From the NCBI RefSeq assembly GCF_016482685.1, contig NZ_JACYHF010000007.1:290917-354916 (forward strand): a DNA stretch of 64,000 nt, read 5' to 3'. The position numbers were made by a program, and so were the translations under genes. This document shows positions 20,201-27,150 of the stretch, piece after piece. The notes below the pieces were generated by a model, which was not told where the DNA came from, searched no databases, and saw only the letters and a program-made list of their open reading frames with translations. Source of the DNA: Streptomyces sp. DSM 110735 (GTDB lineage Bacteria > Actinomycetota > Actinomycetes > Streptomycetales > Streptomycetaceae). How positions within the stretch are numbered: the first letter of the stretch is position 1; each line of letters starts with the position of its first letter.

Positions 20201-20468
20201 GCGCTTCCTGCGCTGCACCCTGCTGCCGTACGCGGCGCCGGGCGGCGTCGAGGTGGGCACCGCGGTGGCACAGGAGGAGCTGGCCCGCCTGATCGACGCC
20301 GCGCACCCGCTGCGCGACAGGAAGCTGACCGAGTGCGCCTCGGCGTACGCGCTGCTGCTGGAGCGCGGCGTCACCCTGGAGACGGGCTGGCAGGCGTGGT
20401 CGCTGCGCATGACACCGGACCGCCACGCCCGGGAGGTGATGGGGGTGGCGGTGCCGGAGAAGGGCTAG
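17262..20468 (+). CDS. STAND-type NB-ARC/TPR protein with atypical Walker A
   Basis: A 1068-aa protein. GTG 17262 is chosen because GGAGGGGG (17247-17254) lies 7 nt upstream and the product then begins RDGHRVEAERLL; a GTG at 17154 overlapping the previous stop would add 36 low-complexity residues. N-terminal helices with a hydrophobic Ala/Gly/Val stretch (about residues 85-130) precede an NTPase module: P-loop VLHGEPGSGRSAL at about 247-256, TIVLDDASD (Walker B) and VLVTSRAPLALP (sensor). A winged-helix-like segment and about eight TPR-like repeats follow (GEAWAHYQLGQLALRLGD, GEAWTLFHLGQALEETGD). STAND proteins usually act as ligand-triggered switches. The catalytic Lys of Walker A is Arg. 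Target unknown. Confidence 0.88.
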   Translation: MRDGHRVEAERLLVRAVEEEVRRSGGRADGAALLARARDGLDGMALAAAEEYEAYTRALDDSESGLSFGQRYAKEGAGTPLVVASVAAVAAAVADLSLGTGAGTALGAGVVVGVAGAATTVVKVAGAHLPAAHHRKGAAGQPGGPEQLRLQWLTALEVRGIRPFLDQQRMLGAAQGARKQKKGAPSLRGADKSAAARRRTVLEQSFGQLPEKEGVFAGRRQELARIAQWAQAARAATETRPTVVVLHGEPGSGRSALAVRAAHELRDHFRGAVVVDLRGEGRETPPLSTRDALLHLLNRLGAPREQLLFREHASTEQQVRRLAGLYHRHLTGLPVTIVLDDASDPEQVTALLPERSDSLVLVTSRAPLALPDELPAWVHQLPVDALDSAASEELLNASAQDSTQPYDAESIEKIRELCGGLPLALRCAGSALGPRTAHQLAADLGAYGPVEPVERALWLRYADQSEDARRLLRRLALAGRASLGAAAAAALLATDEEAAGRQLAALTRAGLIDHVRGSRYRLHDLVRAFAQARLLDEEDPAERTAAQERLIVNYGELADSVLRLVDGNMSTRSDRFGSHGFTSLEEALRWLDDESSFITATLRRAEGVDQGAVLNLLGALCDYCLLRGDLYRLGEINDLAQAVDEGLLVRSVQWRTGIAARQLGELDKARTTLTSVVDLYREAHHDAGAARALCSLGITLHHQGNLTEAAARLQEALDLQAAPQLATDRAWTMHALGAVQRDRARLPEALDLLKRSLVLHRAGGSLHGEAWAHYQLGQLALRLGDVPRAERELRAALERYGRTRDARGEAWALTQLGRVRLFDGDASAAVEALRQAAARHVENEDARGEAWTLFHLGQALEETGDLDRAVRELERSRTMFSRMRDVYGLACARHHSARVTRDQRAAQTGSLRNSGFARQLLMDARADFQRIGVAHGEAWTCLELAVVDAGNGRTQQALTLCDEALTLFTSYGDRRGEDWARFLRCTLLPYAAPGGVEVGTAVAQEELARLIDAAHPLRDRKLTECASAYALLLERGVTLETGWQAWSLRMTPDRHAREVMGVAVPEKG

Positions 20469-20722
20469 CCCTGCTGCGGTTCGGTCCGGGCGGCGGCGGT
20501 GCCGCCCTTGACGCCGCCGTTGCCGGAGTCCTCCGGCGCGGGGGCTTCCTTGAAGTCGACCTTCCGCATGTGCTTGCTCATGGACTTCATCAGCCCCCAC
20601 ACCGCCAGGGCCATCACCGCGAACACGATGAAGCCGAGGACACCGGGGGTGACCTTGTTCTCGTCGACCTCCTTGGCGAGGGGGACGAGATGCGTCACTG
20701 CCAGGCTCACGCTTGCACTCAT
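20465..20722 (-). CDS. Small single-TM protein coupled to mca
   Basis: An 85-aa protein with one TM (about residues 28-48, VLGFIVFAVMALAVWGLM) and a cytoplasmic charged tail (SMSKHMRKVDFKEAPAPEDS). ATG 20722 begins 1 nt after the mca stop; an alternative ATG at 20731 overlaps the mca end. Without its own ribosome site it is probably translationally coupled to mca. Its stop overlaps the stop of the convergent STAND gene (CTAG). Its partner role, if any, is unknown. Confidence 0.8.
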   Translation of the reverse strand: MSASVSLAVTHLVPLAKEVDENKVTPGVLGFIVFAVMALAVWGLMKSMSKHMRKVDFKEAPAPEDSGNGGVKGGTAAARTEPQQG

Positions 20723-20723
20723 G

Positions 20724-21605
20724 TCAGGCATTGTCGCGGATGCCCGCGAAGAGGTCGTCCTCGGGGAGGGAGGTGTCCACGAGCGACTTCGCCAGCTCGT
20801 ACTCCTCCGTCGGCCAGACCTCCTTCTGGAGCTCCATCGGGACCTTGAACCAGCCGCCGTCGGGGTCGATCTGCGTGGCGTGGGCGATCAGCGCCTTGTC
20901 CCGCGTCTCGAAGAAGTCCGCGCACGGAACATGCGTGGTCAGCGTGCGCTCGACCCGCTCGAACTCCTTCCAGCGCTTGAGCCAGTCCCCGTACGGCGAC
21001 TCCAGTCCGCGGTCCAGCATCGCCTGGTGCAGCGCCTCGGTGCGGGGGCGGTTGAAGCCCTGGTTGTAGTACAGCTTCAGCGGCTGCCACGCCGGACCGA
21101 ACTCTGCCTCGGGGTACTTCTCGGTGTCCGCCGCGCCCTCGAACGCCACCATGGTGATCTTGTGGGTCATGATGTGGTCGGGGTGCGGGTAGCCGCCGTT
21201 CTCGTCGTAGGTGGTGATCACCTGCGGACGGAAGGCGCGGATCTTGCGCACCAGCTCGCCGGCCGCCTTGTCGACGTCCTCCAGGGCGAAGCAGCCCTCC
21301 GGCAGCGGGGGCAGCGGGTCGCCCTCGGGCAGACCGGAGTCGACGAAGCCGAGCCACTCCTGGCCGACGCCGAGGATCTCGCGCGCCTCGTCCATCTCCT
21401 TCTTGCGGACCTCGTGGATGTGCTCCTCGATGTACGCGTCGCCCTGGAGCTTGGGGTTGAGGATGGAGCCGCGCTCTCCACCGGTGCAGGTCACCACCAG
21501 CACGTCCACCCCCTCGGACACGTACTTCGCCATGGTGGCCGCGCCCTTGCTCGACTCGTCGTCGGGGTGCGCGTGGACGGCCATCAGTCGTAGCTGGTCA
21601 GTCAA
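20724..21605 (-). CDS. mca: Mycothiol S-conjugate amidase
   Basis: A 293-aa zinc amidase that cleaves mycothiol S-conjugates to glucosaminyl-inositol and a mercapturic acid, a detoxification step specific to actinobacteria. The LmbE-like fold is seen in AVHAHPDDESSKGAAT (zinc His and Asp), TCTGGERG, GYPHPDHIMTHK (zinc His) and YYNQGFNRPRTEAL. Mca rather than MshB is favoured by length, by this context and by the Lys in ESSKGA. The start is TTG 21605 with GAGGA 8 nt upstream. Divergent from the DUF4307 gene and coupled to the small membrane gene downstream. Confidence 0.95.
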   Translation of the reverse strand: MTDQLRLMAVHAHPDDESSKGAATMAKYVSEGVDVLVVTCTGGERGSILNPKLQGDAYIEEHIHEVRKKEMDEAREILGVGQEWLGFVDSGLPEGDPLPPLPEGCFALEDVDKAAGELVRKIRAFRPQVITTYDENGGYPHPDHIMTHKITMVAFEGAADTEKYPEAEFGPAWQPLKLYYNQGFNRPRTEALHQAMLDRGLESPYGDWLKRWKEFERVERTLTTHVPCADFFETRDKALIAHATQIDPDGGWFKVPMELQKEVWPTEEYELAKSLVDTSLPEDDLFAGIRDNA

Positions 21606-21713
21606 GACTCGTTCCTCGTTAAGTCGGCGCCCCGCGTCATGGGGGCTGTCAACAGGTGCCGTCCCGCGGGACGACGCCCGGGGGCGGCGGTCGGTCGGCG
21701 TGCGGGCGGCTTC

Positions 21714-21719
21714 TATAGT
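21714..21719 (+). promoter_or_regulatory. Candidate -10 box for the DUF4307 gene
   Basis: TATAGT is a near-perfect -10 hexamer in otherwise GC-rich sequence, 42 nt before the ATG at 21761, leaving room for the GAGAGGA ribosome site. The -35 (around 21691, TCGGTC) is weak. Confidence 0.45.
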
Positions 21720-21760
21720 GACCGAATCGGGGGGCGAATAATTCCGCGGAGAGGACGATC

Positions 21761-22159
21761 ATGGGTACGGCGAGCGCGGGGCTCCCCCAGGGCCGCTACG
21801 GCCGCTCCTCGGACGAGCGCGCCGACCGCACGCTCAAGGTCGTCGGCGCGGTGCTCGGCGCGCTGGTGCTCGCGCTGGTGGGCTATTTCGCGTACCACTA
21901 CGTCGCCCAGAACGAGATCAGCGCCCAGGTGATCACCTTCAAGTCCGAGGGCGACGCGGTCAAGGTGCATCTCGAGGTCCACAAGGACGCCGGGGTCGAC
22001 GGCTACTGCACCGTGCGCTCCCAGTCGGCGGACGGCGCCGAGGTGGGCCGGGCGGACTTCCCCTTCACGGGTCCGGCCACGCGCGTGGACAAGGTCGTCA
22101 CGCTGCGTACGACGGCGAAGGGCACGACGGCCGAGCTGCTGGGCTGCCACGCCCGCTGA
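21761..22159 (+). CDS. DUF4307 single-TM protein
   Basis: A 132-aa membrane-anchored protein. A hydrophilic N-terminus (GRYGRSSDERADRTLK) is followed by one TM (about residues 26-48) and an extracytoplasmic beta domain (ISAQVITFKSEGDAVKVHLEVHKD) with two Cys (GYC and GCHAR at the C-terminus) that could form a disulfide. This organisation is typical of actinobacterial DUF4307 proteins, which often lie near mca. GAGAGGA precedes the start. Function unknown. Confidence 0.88.
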   Translation: MGTASAGLPQGRYGRSSDERADRTLKVVGAVLGALVLALVGYFAYHYVAQNEISAQVITFKSEGDAVKVHLEVHKDAGVDGYCTVRSQSADGAEVGRADFPFTGPATRVDKVVTLRTTAKGTTAELLGCHAR

Positions 22160-22366
22160 CCGGGTCCCGGCTGTCCCATCCGCTCCCCCGTCCGCTCCTT
22201 CACCCGGAATGAGTACGGGCTGAGCTGGGACGACGTGATTCTGATGGCTTATGTCCTCCCCCTTTCGCCCCTGAATTGTTAGGCTCGTGGTTTCGCCCAT
22301 CCAACAGGGAACATTCTTCTGGGTAGGGCGATGCTTTGTATTCCCAGTACCGACGAGGAGCACCCT

Positions 22367-22867
22367 GTGACCCAGACCAGCGAGAACGTCACCTGGCTGA
22401 CCCAGGAGGCGTACAACAAGCTCAAGGACGAGCTTGAGTACCTTACTGGTCCTGCGCGCACGGAGATCGCGGCCAAGATCGCAGCCGCGCGCGAGGAGGG
22501 CGACCTGCGCGAGAACGGCGGGTACCACGCGGCCAAGGAGGAACAGGGCAAGCAGGAGCTGCGCGTCCGTCAGTTGACCCAGCTCCTGGAGAACGCCCAG
22601 GTGGGCGAGGCCCCCGCCTCCGCCGACGGTACCGTCGCGCCGGGCATGGTCGTCACGATCGCCTTCGACGGCGACGAGGACGACACGCTGGACTTCCTGC
22701 TCGCCTCGCGCGAGTACGCCAGCTCTGACATCGAGACGTACTCCCCGCAGTCCCCGCTGGGCTCCGCCGTGACCGGACACAAGGTCGGCGAGAACGCGGA
22801 GTACGAGCTGCCGAACGGCAAGAAGGCTTCGGTGAAGATCCTCAAGGCCGAGCCGTACTCGGGCTGA
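22367..22867 (+). CDS. greA: Transcription elongation factor GreA
   Basis: A 166-aa factor that rescues backtracked RNA polymerase by stimulating transcript cleavage. The N-terminal coiled coil contains the acidic tip (AAREEGDLRENGGYHAAKEE, with DLREN bearing the catalytic Asp/Glu). The C-terminal FKBP-like domain ends YELPNGKKASVKILKAEPY. GTG 22367 with GAGGAG 6 nt upstream is clearly the start; the ATG at 22331 is upstream of the ribosome site. TTAGGCT around 22279-22285 is a possible -10. Followed by a strong hairpin. Confidence 0.97.
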   Translation: MTQTSENVTWLTQEAYNKLKDELEYLTGPARTEIAAKIAAAREEGDLRENGGYHAAKEEQGKQELRVRQLTQLLENAQVGEAPASADGTVAPGMVVTIAFDGDEDDTLDFLLASREYASSDIETYSPQSPLGSAVTGHKVGENAEYELPNGKKASVKILKAEPYSG

Positions 22868-22890
22868 CCCCCTCCACAGGACCCGACCGA

Positions 22891-22919
22891 GCCCCCGCCG
22901 TCCCCCGGGACGCGGGGGC
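22891..22919 (+). terminator. Terminator between greA and ilvA
   Basis: GCCCCCGC-CGTCCC...GGGACG-CGGGGGC forms a 13-bp GC stem (one bulge) 23 nt after the greA stop. It is followed by TTCGTC. It lies between convergent genes and could serve both. Confidence 0.7.
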
Positions 22920-22981
22920 TTCGTCATGTCTCGGTGATGACTGGTCGTACGGGCGGGTCGTACGAGCGGGTCGTACGACGT

Positions 22982-24232
22982 TCACACGGACGTGTCCGGC
23001 AGCCGCTCCACCACCTGGTAGCCCGCCGTGCTCAGCGCCCGGACGACCTCCGTGCAGTGCTCGGGACCCTTCGTCTCCAGGTGGAGCTCCACCTCGGCCT
23101 CGGTCAGACCGAGCCGGGGGTCGGTGCGGATGTGGCTCACGTCGAGCACGTTGGCGTCCGCCTCGGACAGGACGGCGAGCAGGGTGGCCAGCGCGCCGGG
23201 GCGGTCGGTGAGACGGAGCCGCACCGCGAGATAGCGGCCCTGCGCGGCCATGCCGTGCCGCAGCACCCGTTGCATCAGCACCGGGTCCACGTTGCCGCCG
23301 GAGAGCACCGCGACGACCGGTCCCCGGAAGTCGCCGCGCCCGTCGAGGAGCGCCGCGACCGGGCTGGCACCCGCCGGTTCCACGACCAGCTTGGCCCGCT
23401 CCAGGCACAGCAGCAGCGCGGCGGAGAGCTGGTCCTCGCCGACCGTGCGCACCTCGTCCACCAGCTCGCGCACCAGCTCGAACGGCACGTTGCCCGGCGT
23501 ACCCACCTTGATGCCGTCGGCCATGGTGGCCGGGTGCGGCACGGTCACCGGGCGCCCGGCGCTCAGCGAGGGCGGATAGGCGGCGGCGCCCTCCGCCTGC
23601 ACGCCGATGATCCTGACGTCGGGACGCAGCGACTTCACCGCGACCGCGATCCCGGCCGCGAGACCCCCGCCGCCCATGCCGACGACGATCGTGCCGACCT
23701 CGGGGCACTGTTCCAGGATCTCCAGACCGACCGTGCCCTGACCGGCGATGACGTCCGGGTGGTCGAAGGGGTGGATGAACACCGCGCCGGTCTCGGCCGC
23801 GTACTCCTGCGCGGCGGCCAGCGTCTCGTCCACGACCTGGCCGTGCAGCCGCACCTCGGCGCCGTACTCGCGGGTGGCGCTGATCTTGGGCAGCGGGGCG
23901 CCCTTGGGCATGAAGACCGTGGAGTGCACGCCGAGCAGCGCGGAGGCCAGTGCGACGCCCTGGGCGTGGTTGCCCGCGCTGGCGGCCACCACTCCGGCGG
24001 CGCGCTCCTCGGGGAGGAGTCCCGCGATGCGGACGTAGGCGCCGCGCAGCTTGAACGAGCCGGTGCGCTGGAGGTTCTCGCACTTGAGGTGGACCGGGGC
24101 GCCGACCTGGCGGGACAGATGACGGCTGCCCTCCATGGCGGTCACGCGGGCCACGCCCGAGAGCATCTTCTGGGCTCCGCGCACGTCGTCGAGAGTGACG
24201 GAGCGCAAGGAGCCGGCCATGCCGTAGCTCAT
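22982..24232 (-). CDS. ilvA: Threonine ammonia-lyase
   Basis: A 416-aa PLP enzyme that deaminates threonine to 2-oxobutanoate, the first step to isoleucine. The PLP Lys is in CENLQRTGSFKLRGA, the phosphate cradle in GMGGGGLAAG, and ASAGNHAQGVA and SGGNVDP are conserved. A C-terminal ACT domain (about residues 335-410, RLTDRPGALATLLAVLSEADANV) suggests allosteric control by amino acids. ATG 24232 is the upstream start; GGAG lies only 2 nt before it, so the in-frame ATG 24220 (MAGSLRS) may be used. It could be the degradative type; the single ACT domain leaves that open. Confidence 0.93.
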   Translation of the reverse strand: MSYGMAGSLRSVTLDDVRGAQKMLSGVARVTAMEGSRHLSRQVGAPVHLKCENLQRTGSFKLRGAYVRIAGLLPEERAAGVVAASAGNHAQGVALASALLGVHSTVFMPKGAPLPKISATREYGAEVRLHGQVVDETLAAAQEYAAETGAVFIHPFDHPDVIAGQGTVGLEILEQCPEVGTIVVGMGGGGLAAGIAVAVKSLRPDVRIIGVQAEGAAAYPPSLSAGRPVTVPHPATMADGIKVGTPGNVPFELVRELVDEVRTVGEDQLSAALLLCLERAKLVVEPAGASPVAALLDGRGDFRGPVVAVLSGGNVDPVLMQRVLRHGMAAQGRYLAVRLRLTDRPGALATLLAVLSEADANVLDVSHIRTDPRLGLTEAEVELHLETKGPEHCTEVVRALSTAGYQVVERLPDTSV

Positions 24233-24377
24233 GTCTCCAGTCTCGCAGTTCACACCCGCACACGGTGGCACCGCCCGGCCCCCAAAACCGGTTTCCCCAG
24301 GGCCCGTACGGGCCGGGGCCGGGCCGCGTACCCTGTCCCCCAACTCAGCCCGTCCCTCATGAAGCGAGCCTCCGGCC

Positions 24378-24890
24378 ATGCCCACAACACCTGACATGTC
24401 GATGGACATGACGACCGTCGGTGACACCGGCCTCCTCGACACGCTCCAGCACGAGGTGGCGGTCTTCGCCCGGCGCGCCGAACAGACCCGGCTCGGTGGT
24501 GTCGGTCAGGTCCGCAACTCCATGGACCGCGCCGCGTATCTGCTGCTCAACCGGCTCGACAACGAGGGCCCCATGGGGGTCAAGGCGCTCGCCGCGAGCA
24601 TGGGGATCGACTCCTCGACGGTGACCCGGCAGGTGGCGCCGCTGGTGGAGGCGGGTCTCGTCAAGCGCACCTCGCACCCGGAGGACGGGCGCGCGGTGGT
24701 GCTCCAGCTCTCCCCGCGCGGCGCCAACCGGCTCGCGGAGGTGCGCACCTCGCGGCGGCAGTTGATGGCCGAGCTGACCGAGGACTGGACCGCCGTGGAG
24801 CGCGAGGAGTTCTGCGCGCTGCTCACGCGCTTCAACACCGCGCTCTCCGCCCGTATGACGCCTCCCACGCAGCCGCCCGCCGTCTCCTGA
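24378..24890 (+). CDS. MarR-family transcriptional regulator
   Basis: A 170-aa winged-helix regulator. It has an N-terminal dimerisation helix (HEVAVFARRAEQTRLGG), HTH residues LAASMGIDSSTVTRQVAPLVEAGLV and the wing KRTSHPEDGRAVVLQLSPRG, then a C-terminal helix. Three in-frame ATGs near the start (24378, 24396, 24402) leave the N-terminus uncertain. It is divergent from ilvA across 145 bp and may control itself or ilvA. Its ligand is unknown. Confidence 0.92.
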   Translation: MPTTPDMSMDMTTVGDTGLLDTLQHEVAVFARRAEQTRLGGVGQVRNSMDRAAYLLLNRLDNEGPMGVKALAASMGIDSSTVTRQVAPLVEAGLVKRTSHPEDGRAVVLQLSPRGANRLAEVRTSRRQLMAELTEDWTAVEREEFCALLTRFNTALSARMTPPTQPPAVS

Positions 24891-25024
24891 GGCGCGCGGT
24901 CCGGGCGTGGGGCTGTTGCCGTCCGGGCTCTTGACCCCGGGGCGTGCCGGGCATCGGATGAGACCGGGCCCATGACGGCGGGCCGGACCGGTCCTCGTGC
25001 CGGGCCGGTCAGGGGGGAGGCGCG

Positions 25025-25537
25025 GTGCGCGGTCGGCAGCCGACGCGGGACGCCCGCCGGGACAGCGAGTTCACGGCGTTCGCCCGGGGCGCGGGGGCGC
25101 GGCTGCTGCGCGCGGCGACCCTGCTCACCGCCGAGCCGCCGGACGCCAACCCCCGCGCGCGGCGCCTGCTGACGCGGGCGCTCGCCCATGTCTACGCCCA
25201 CTGGGACCGGCCGCCCGGCGAAGATCCGTACGAACGGGCGCGCGCGCATCTCGCGGTGCGCTTCGCACGCGGGAGCTGGTACCGGCGTGCGCCCCTGGTC
25301 CGTCCGCGGGGTCCGCTGGCGGCGCTCACCCCGCGGGAGCGGGTGGTGCTGGTGCTGCGGGTGTGCGAGGGGGTCGGCGAGGAGCAGACGGCGGCGCTGC
25401 TGGGGCTGCCCGCCGAGCGGGTGTACCGGATCTGCGAGCGCGCGACGGTCCGTGTGCTGCGTCCGCCGCCGCCCGCCGGGCGTGCGGGGGTGCGCGGGGT
25501 GGCGTCGTGGGCGCGGGGTCCGGGGCGTCCGTCGTGA
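25025..25537 (+). CDS. Degenerate ECF sigma-like protein
   Basis: A 170-aa protein. The C-terminal part is a clear sigma region 4 HTH (LTPRERVVLVLRVCEGVGEE followed by QTAALLGLPAERVYRICERA). The N-terminal part (RLLRAATLLTAEPPDANPRA through ALAHVYAHWDRP) has the spacing of region 2 in SigE-type ECF factors but lacks the usual DLVQE box. It may therefore be a divergent sigma factor or a sigma-derived regulator. GTG 25025 follows GGGGGGAGG (25012-25020). It overlaps the next gene by GTGA, so a membrane protein is translated with it. Confidence 0.78.
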   Translation: MRGRQPTRDARRDSEFTAFARGAGARLLRAATLLTAEPPDANPRARRLLTRALAHVYAHWDRPPGEDPYERARAHLAVRFARGSWYRRAPLVRPRGPLAALTPRERVVLVLRVCEGVGEEQTAALLGLPAERVYRICERATVRVLRPPPPAGRAGVRGVASWARGPGRPS

Positions 25538-25782
25538 GCCGGGCGGAGCGGGCGGCAGCCGTACGACGGCTCCTGGAGCGCACGCCGGTGGTCGTGCCGC
25601 CGGGGCTGTACGCCGACGCGGCGCGGCGGGGTGCCCGGGCGCTGTGGCTCGGGCGGCTGGCGCGGCGGGTCCTTGGGCTGCTGCTGTGCGCGGCGGTGGT
25701 GGCGTTCGTGGTGTGGGCGGCGCGGACGCAGCCGTGGGTGGAGCCGCCGTCGCGGACGACTCCACCCGTGCGCGGCTGGTGA
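25534..25782 (+). CDS. 82-aa single-TM protein coupled to the sigma-like gene
   Basis: GTG 25534 overlaps the TGA of the sigma-like gene as GTGA. The product has a basic amphipathic N-terminus (SRAERAAAVRRLLERTPVVV), one TM at about residues 49-67 (LGLLLCAAVVAFVVWAA) and a short Pro/Thr tail. The arrangement, sigma-like protein followed by a small membrane protein with a cytoplasmic N-terminus, is that of an ECF sigma and membrane anti-sigma pair, but no zinc-binding HxxxCxxC anti-sigma motif is present. The function is inferred from context only. Confidence 0.68.
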   Translation: MSRAERAAAVRRLLERTPVVVPPGLYADAARRGARALWLGRLARRVLGLLLCAAVVAFVVWAARTQPWVEPPSRTTPPVRGW

Positions 25783-25838
25783 GAGCGCGGGTGTGTGAAC
25801 CCTGGCTGCTGCCCGCTGCCCGCTGCCCGCCGGGGCGC

Positions 25839-26996
25839 TTACTTGCCGAGGGCCTGCTTCAGGTCCTCCAGCAGGTCGTCGGCGTTCTCGATGCCGACGG
25901 AGAGGCGCACGAGGTCGGCGGGGACCTCCAGGGCGGAGCCGGACACCGAGGCGTGCGTCATGCGGCCCGGGTGCTCGATCAGCGACTCGACACCGCCGAG
26001 GGACTCGCCGAGGGTGAAGACCTGGGTGCGGTTGCAGACCTCGACCGCCGCCTCCTCGCCGCCCTCGACGCGGAAGGAGATCATGCCGCCGAAGGCACGC
26101 ATCTGCTTGGCGGCGACCTCGTGGCCGGGGTGCTCGGGCAGCCCCGGGTAGAGCACGCTGGTCACGCGCGGGTGCCGGGAGAGCATGTCGGCGATCTTCG
26201 TGGCGTTCTCGCTGTGGCGGTCCATGCGCACGGCGAGGGTCTTGGTGCCGCGCAGCACCAGCCAGGAGTCGAAGGGACCGGCGACGGCGCCCATCGAGTT
26301 CTGGTGGAAGCCGATCTCCTCGCCCAGACCCTCGTCGGCGACGATCAGCGCACCGCCGACCACGTCCGAGTGACCGCCCATGTACTTGGTCAGGGAGTGC
26401 ACGACGACGTCCGCGCCCAGCGACAGCGGCTGCTGGAGGTAGGGCGTGGCGAAGGTGTTGTCGACGACCAGCTTGGCTCCGGCGGCGTGCGCGACCTGCG
26501 CCACGGCGGCGATGTCGGTGATGCCGAGCAGCGGGTTGGAGGGGGTCTCCACCCAGACGGCCTTGGTCTTCGGGGTGATCGCGGCGCGTACGGCGGCCGG
26601 GTCGCTGGTGTCGGCGACGGACCACTCGATGCCCCAGCGGGAGGCGACCTTGGCGAAGAGGCGGAAGGTGCCGCCGTAGGCGTCGTTCGGGATCACCACG
26701 TGGTCGCCCGGGACGAGCAGCGTGCGCAGCAGGGTGTCCTCGGCCGCGAGACCGGAGGCGAACGCGAAGGCGCGCCGGCCGCCCTCCAGCGCGGCGAGGT
26801 TCTCCTCCAGTGCCGTCCTGGTGGGGTTGGCGCTGCGGCTGTACTCGTAACCGCCGCGCAGCCCGCCGACGCCGTCCTGCTTGTAGGTCGAGACCTGGTA
26901 GATGGGCGGGACGACCGCGCCGGTGAGGGGATCGGCGGTGTTGCCCGCGTGGATCGCCAGAGTCTCGAAGTGCTCGCTGATGTGCCTGTCGCTCAT
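25839..26996 (-). CDS. metB: Cystathionine gamma-synthase / gamma-lyase family enzyme
   Basis: A 385-aa Cys/Met-metabolism PLP enzyme. Motifs include the N-terminal TLAIHAGNTADPLTGAVVPP, YEYSRSANPTRTALEENLAALEGG, VVDNTFATPYLQQPL, PLP Lys in VVHSLTKYMGGHSDVVGG, and SLGGVESLIEHPGRMTHAS. It catalyses either cystathionine synthesis from an activated homoserine and cysteine or cystathionine gamma-cleavage; the sequence does not decide, although streptomycete homologs are usually called MetB. ATG 26996 gives MSDRHISEHFET. No ribosome site is present; TACGCT lies 8 nt before the start, suggesting a leaderless mRNA. Confidence 0.9.
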   Translation of the reverse strand: MSDRHISEHFETLAIHAGNTADPLTGAVVPPIYQVSTYKQDGVGGLRGGYEYSRSANPTRTALEENLAALEGGRRAFAFASGLAAEDTLLRTLLVPGDHVVIPNDAYGGTFRLFAKVASRWGIEWSVADTSDPAAVRAAITPKTKAVWVETPSNPLLGITDIAAVAQVAHAAGAKLVVDNTFATPYLQQPLSLGADVVVHSLTKYMGGHSDVVGGALIVADEGLGEEIGFHQNSMGAVAGPFDSWLVLRGTKTLAVRMDRHSENATKIADMLSRHPRVTSVLYPGLPEHPGHEVAAKQMRAFGGMISFRVEGGEEAAVEVCNRTQVFTLGESLGGVESLIEHPGRMTHASVSGSALEVPADLVRLSVGIENADDLLEDLKQALGK

Positions 26997-27065
26997 GTGC
27001 ACCGAGCGTAATGCGCTCGCGGGGGTGATGCCGGACGCGAGCGTCCGTGCCCTGTTACGGGAACC

Positions 27066-27104
27066 TTTCCACAGGCTGTCGCGGGAGGTTTTCCACAGGC
27101 TGTC
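27066..27104. repeat. Direct repeat with DnaA-box-like core
   Basis: TTTCCACAGGCTGTC occurs at 27066-27080 and again at 27090-27104, a 24-bp period. The inner CTTTCCACA and TTTTCCACA differ by one or two bases from the streptomycete DnaA box TTGTCCACA. The repeats lie in the 154-bp divergent region between metB and the gene at 27151. Confidence 0.55.
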
Positions 27105-27150
27105 CGAGGGGGGTTGGCCAAGTGTCGGGCTCGTCTGGTTCGCTTGTGGC

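Noticed and set aside
27066..27104. Replication origin
   Set aside because: Only two DnaA-box-like sequences are present, against about twenty in a streptomycete oriC, and no dnaA/dnaN genes are nearby.
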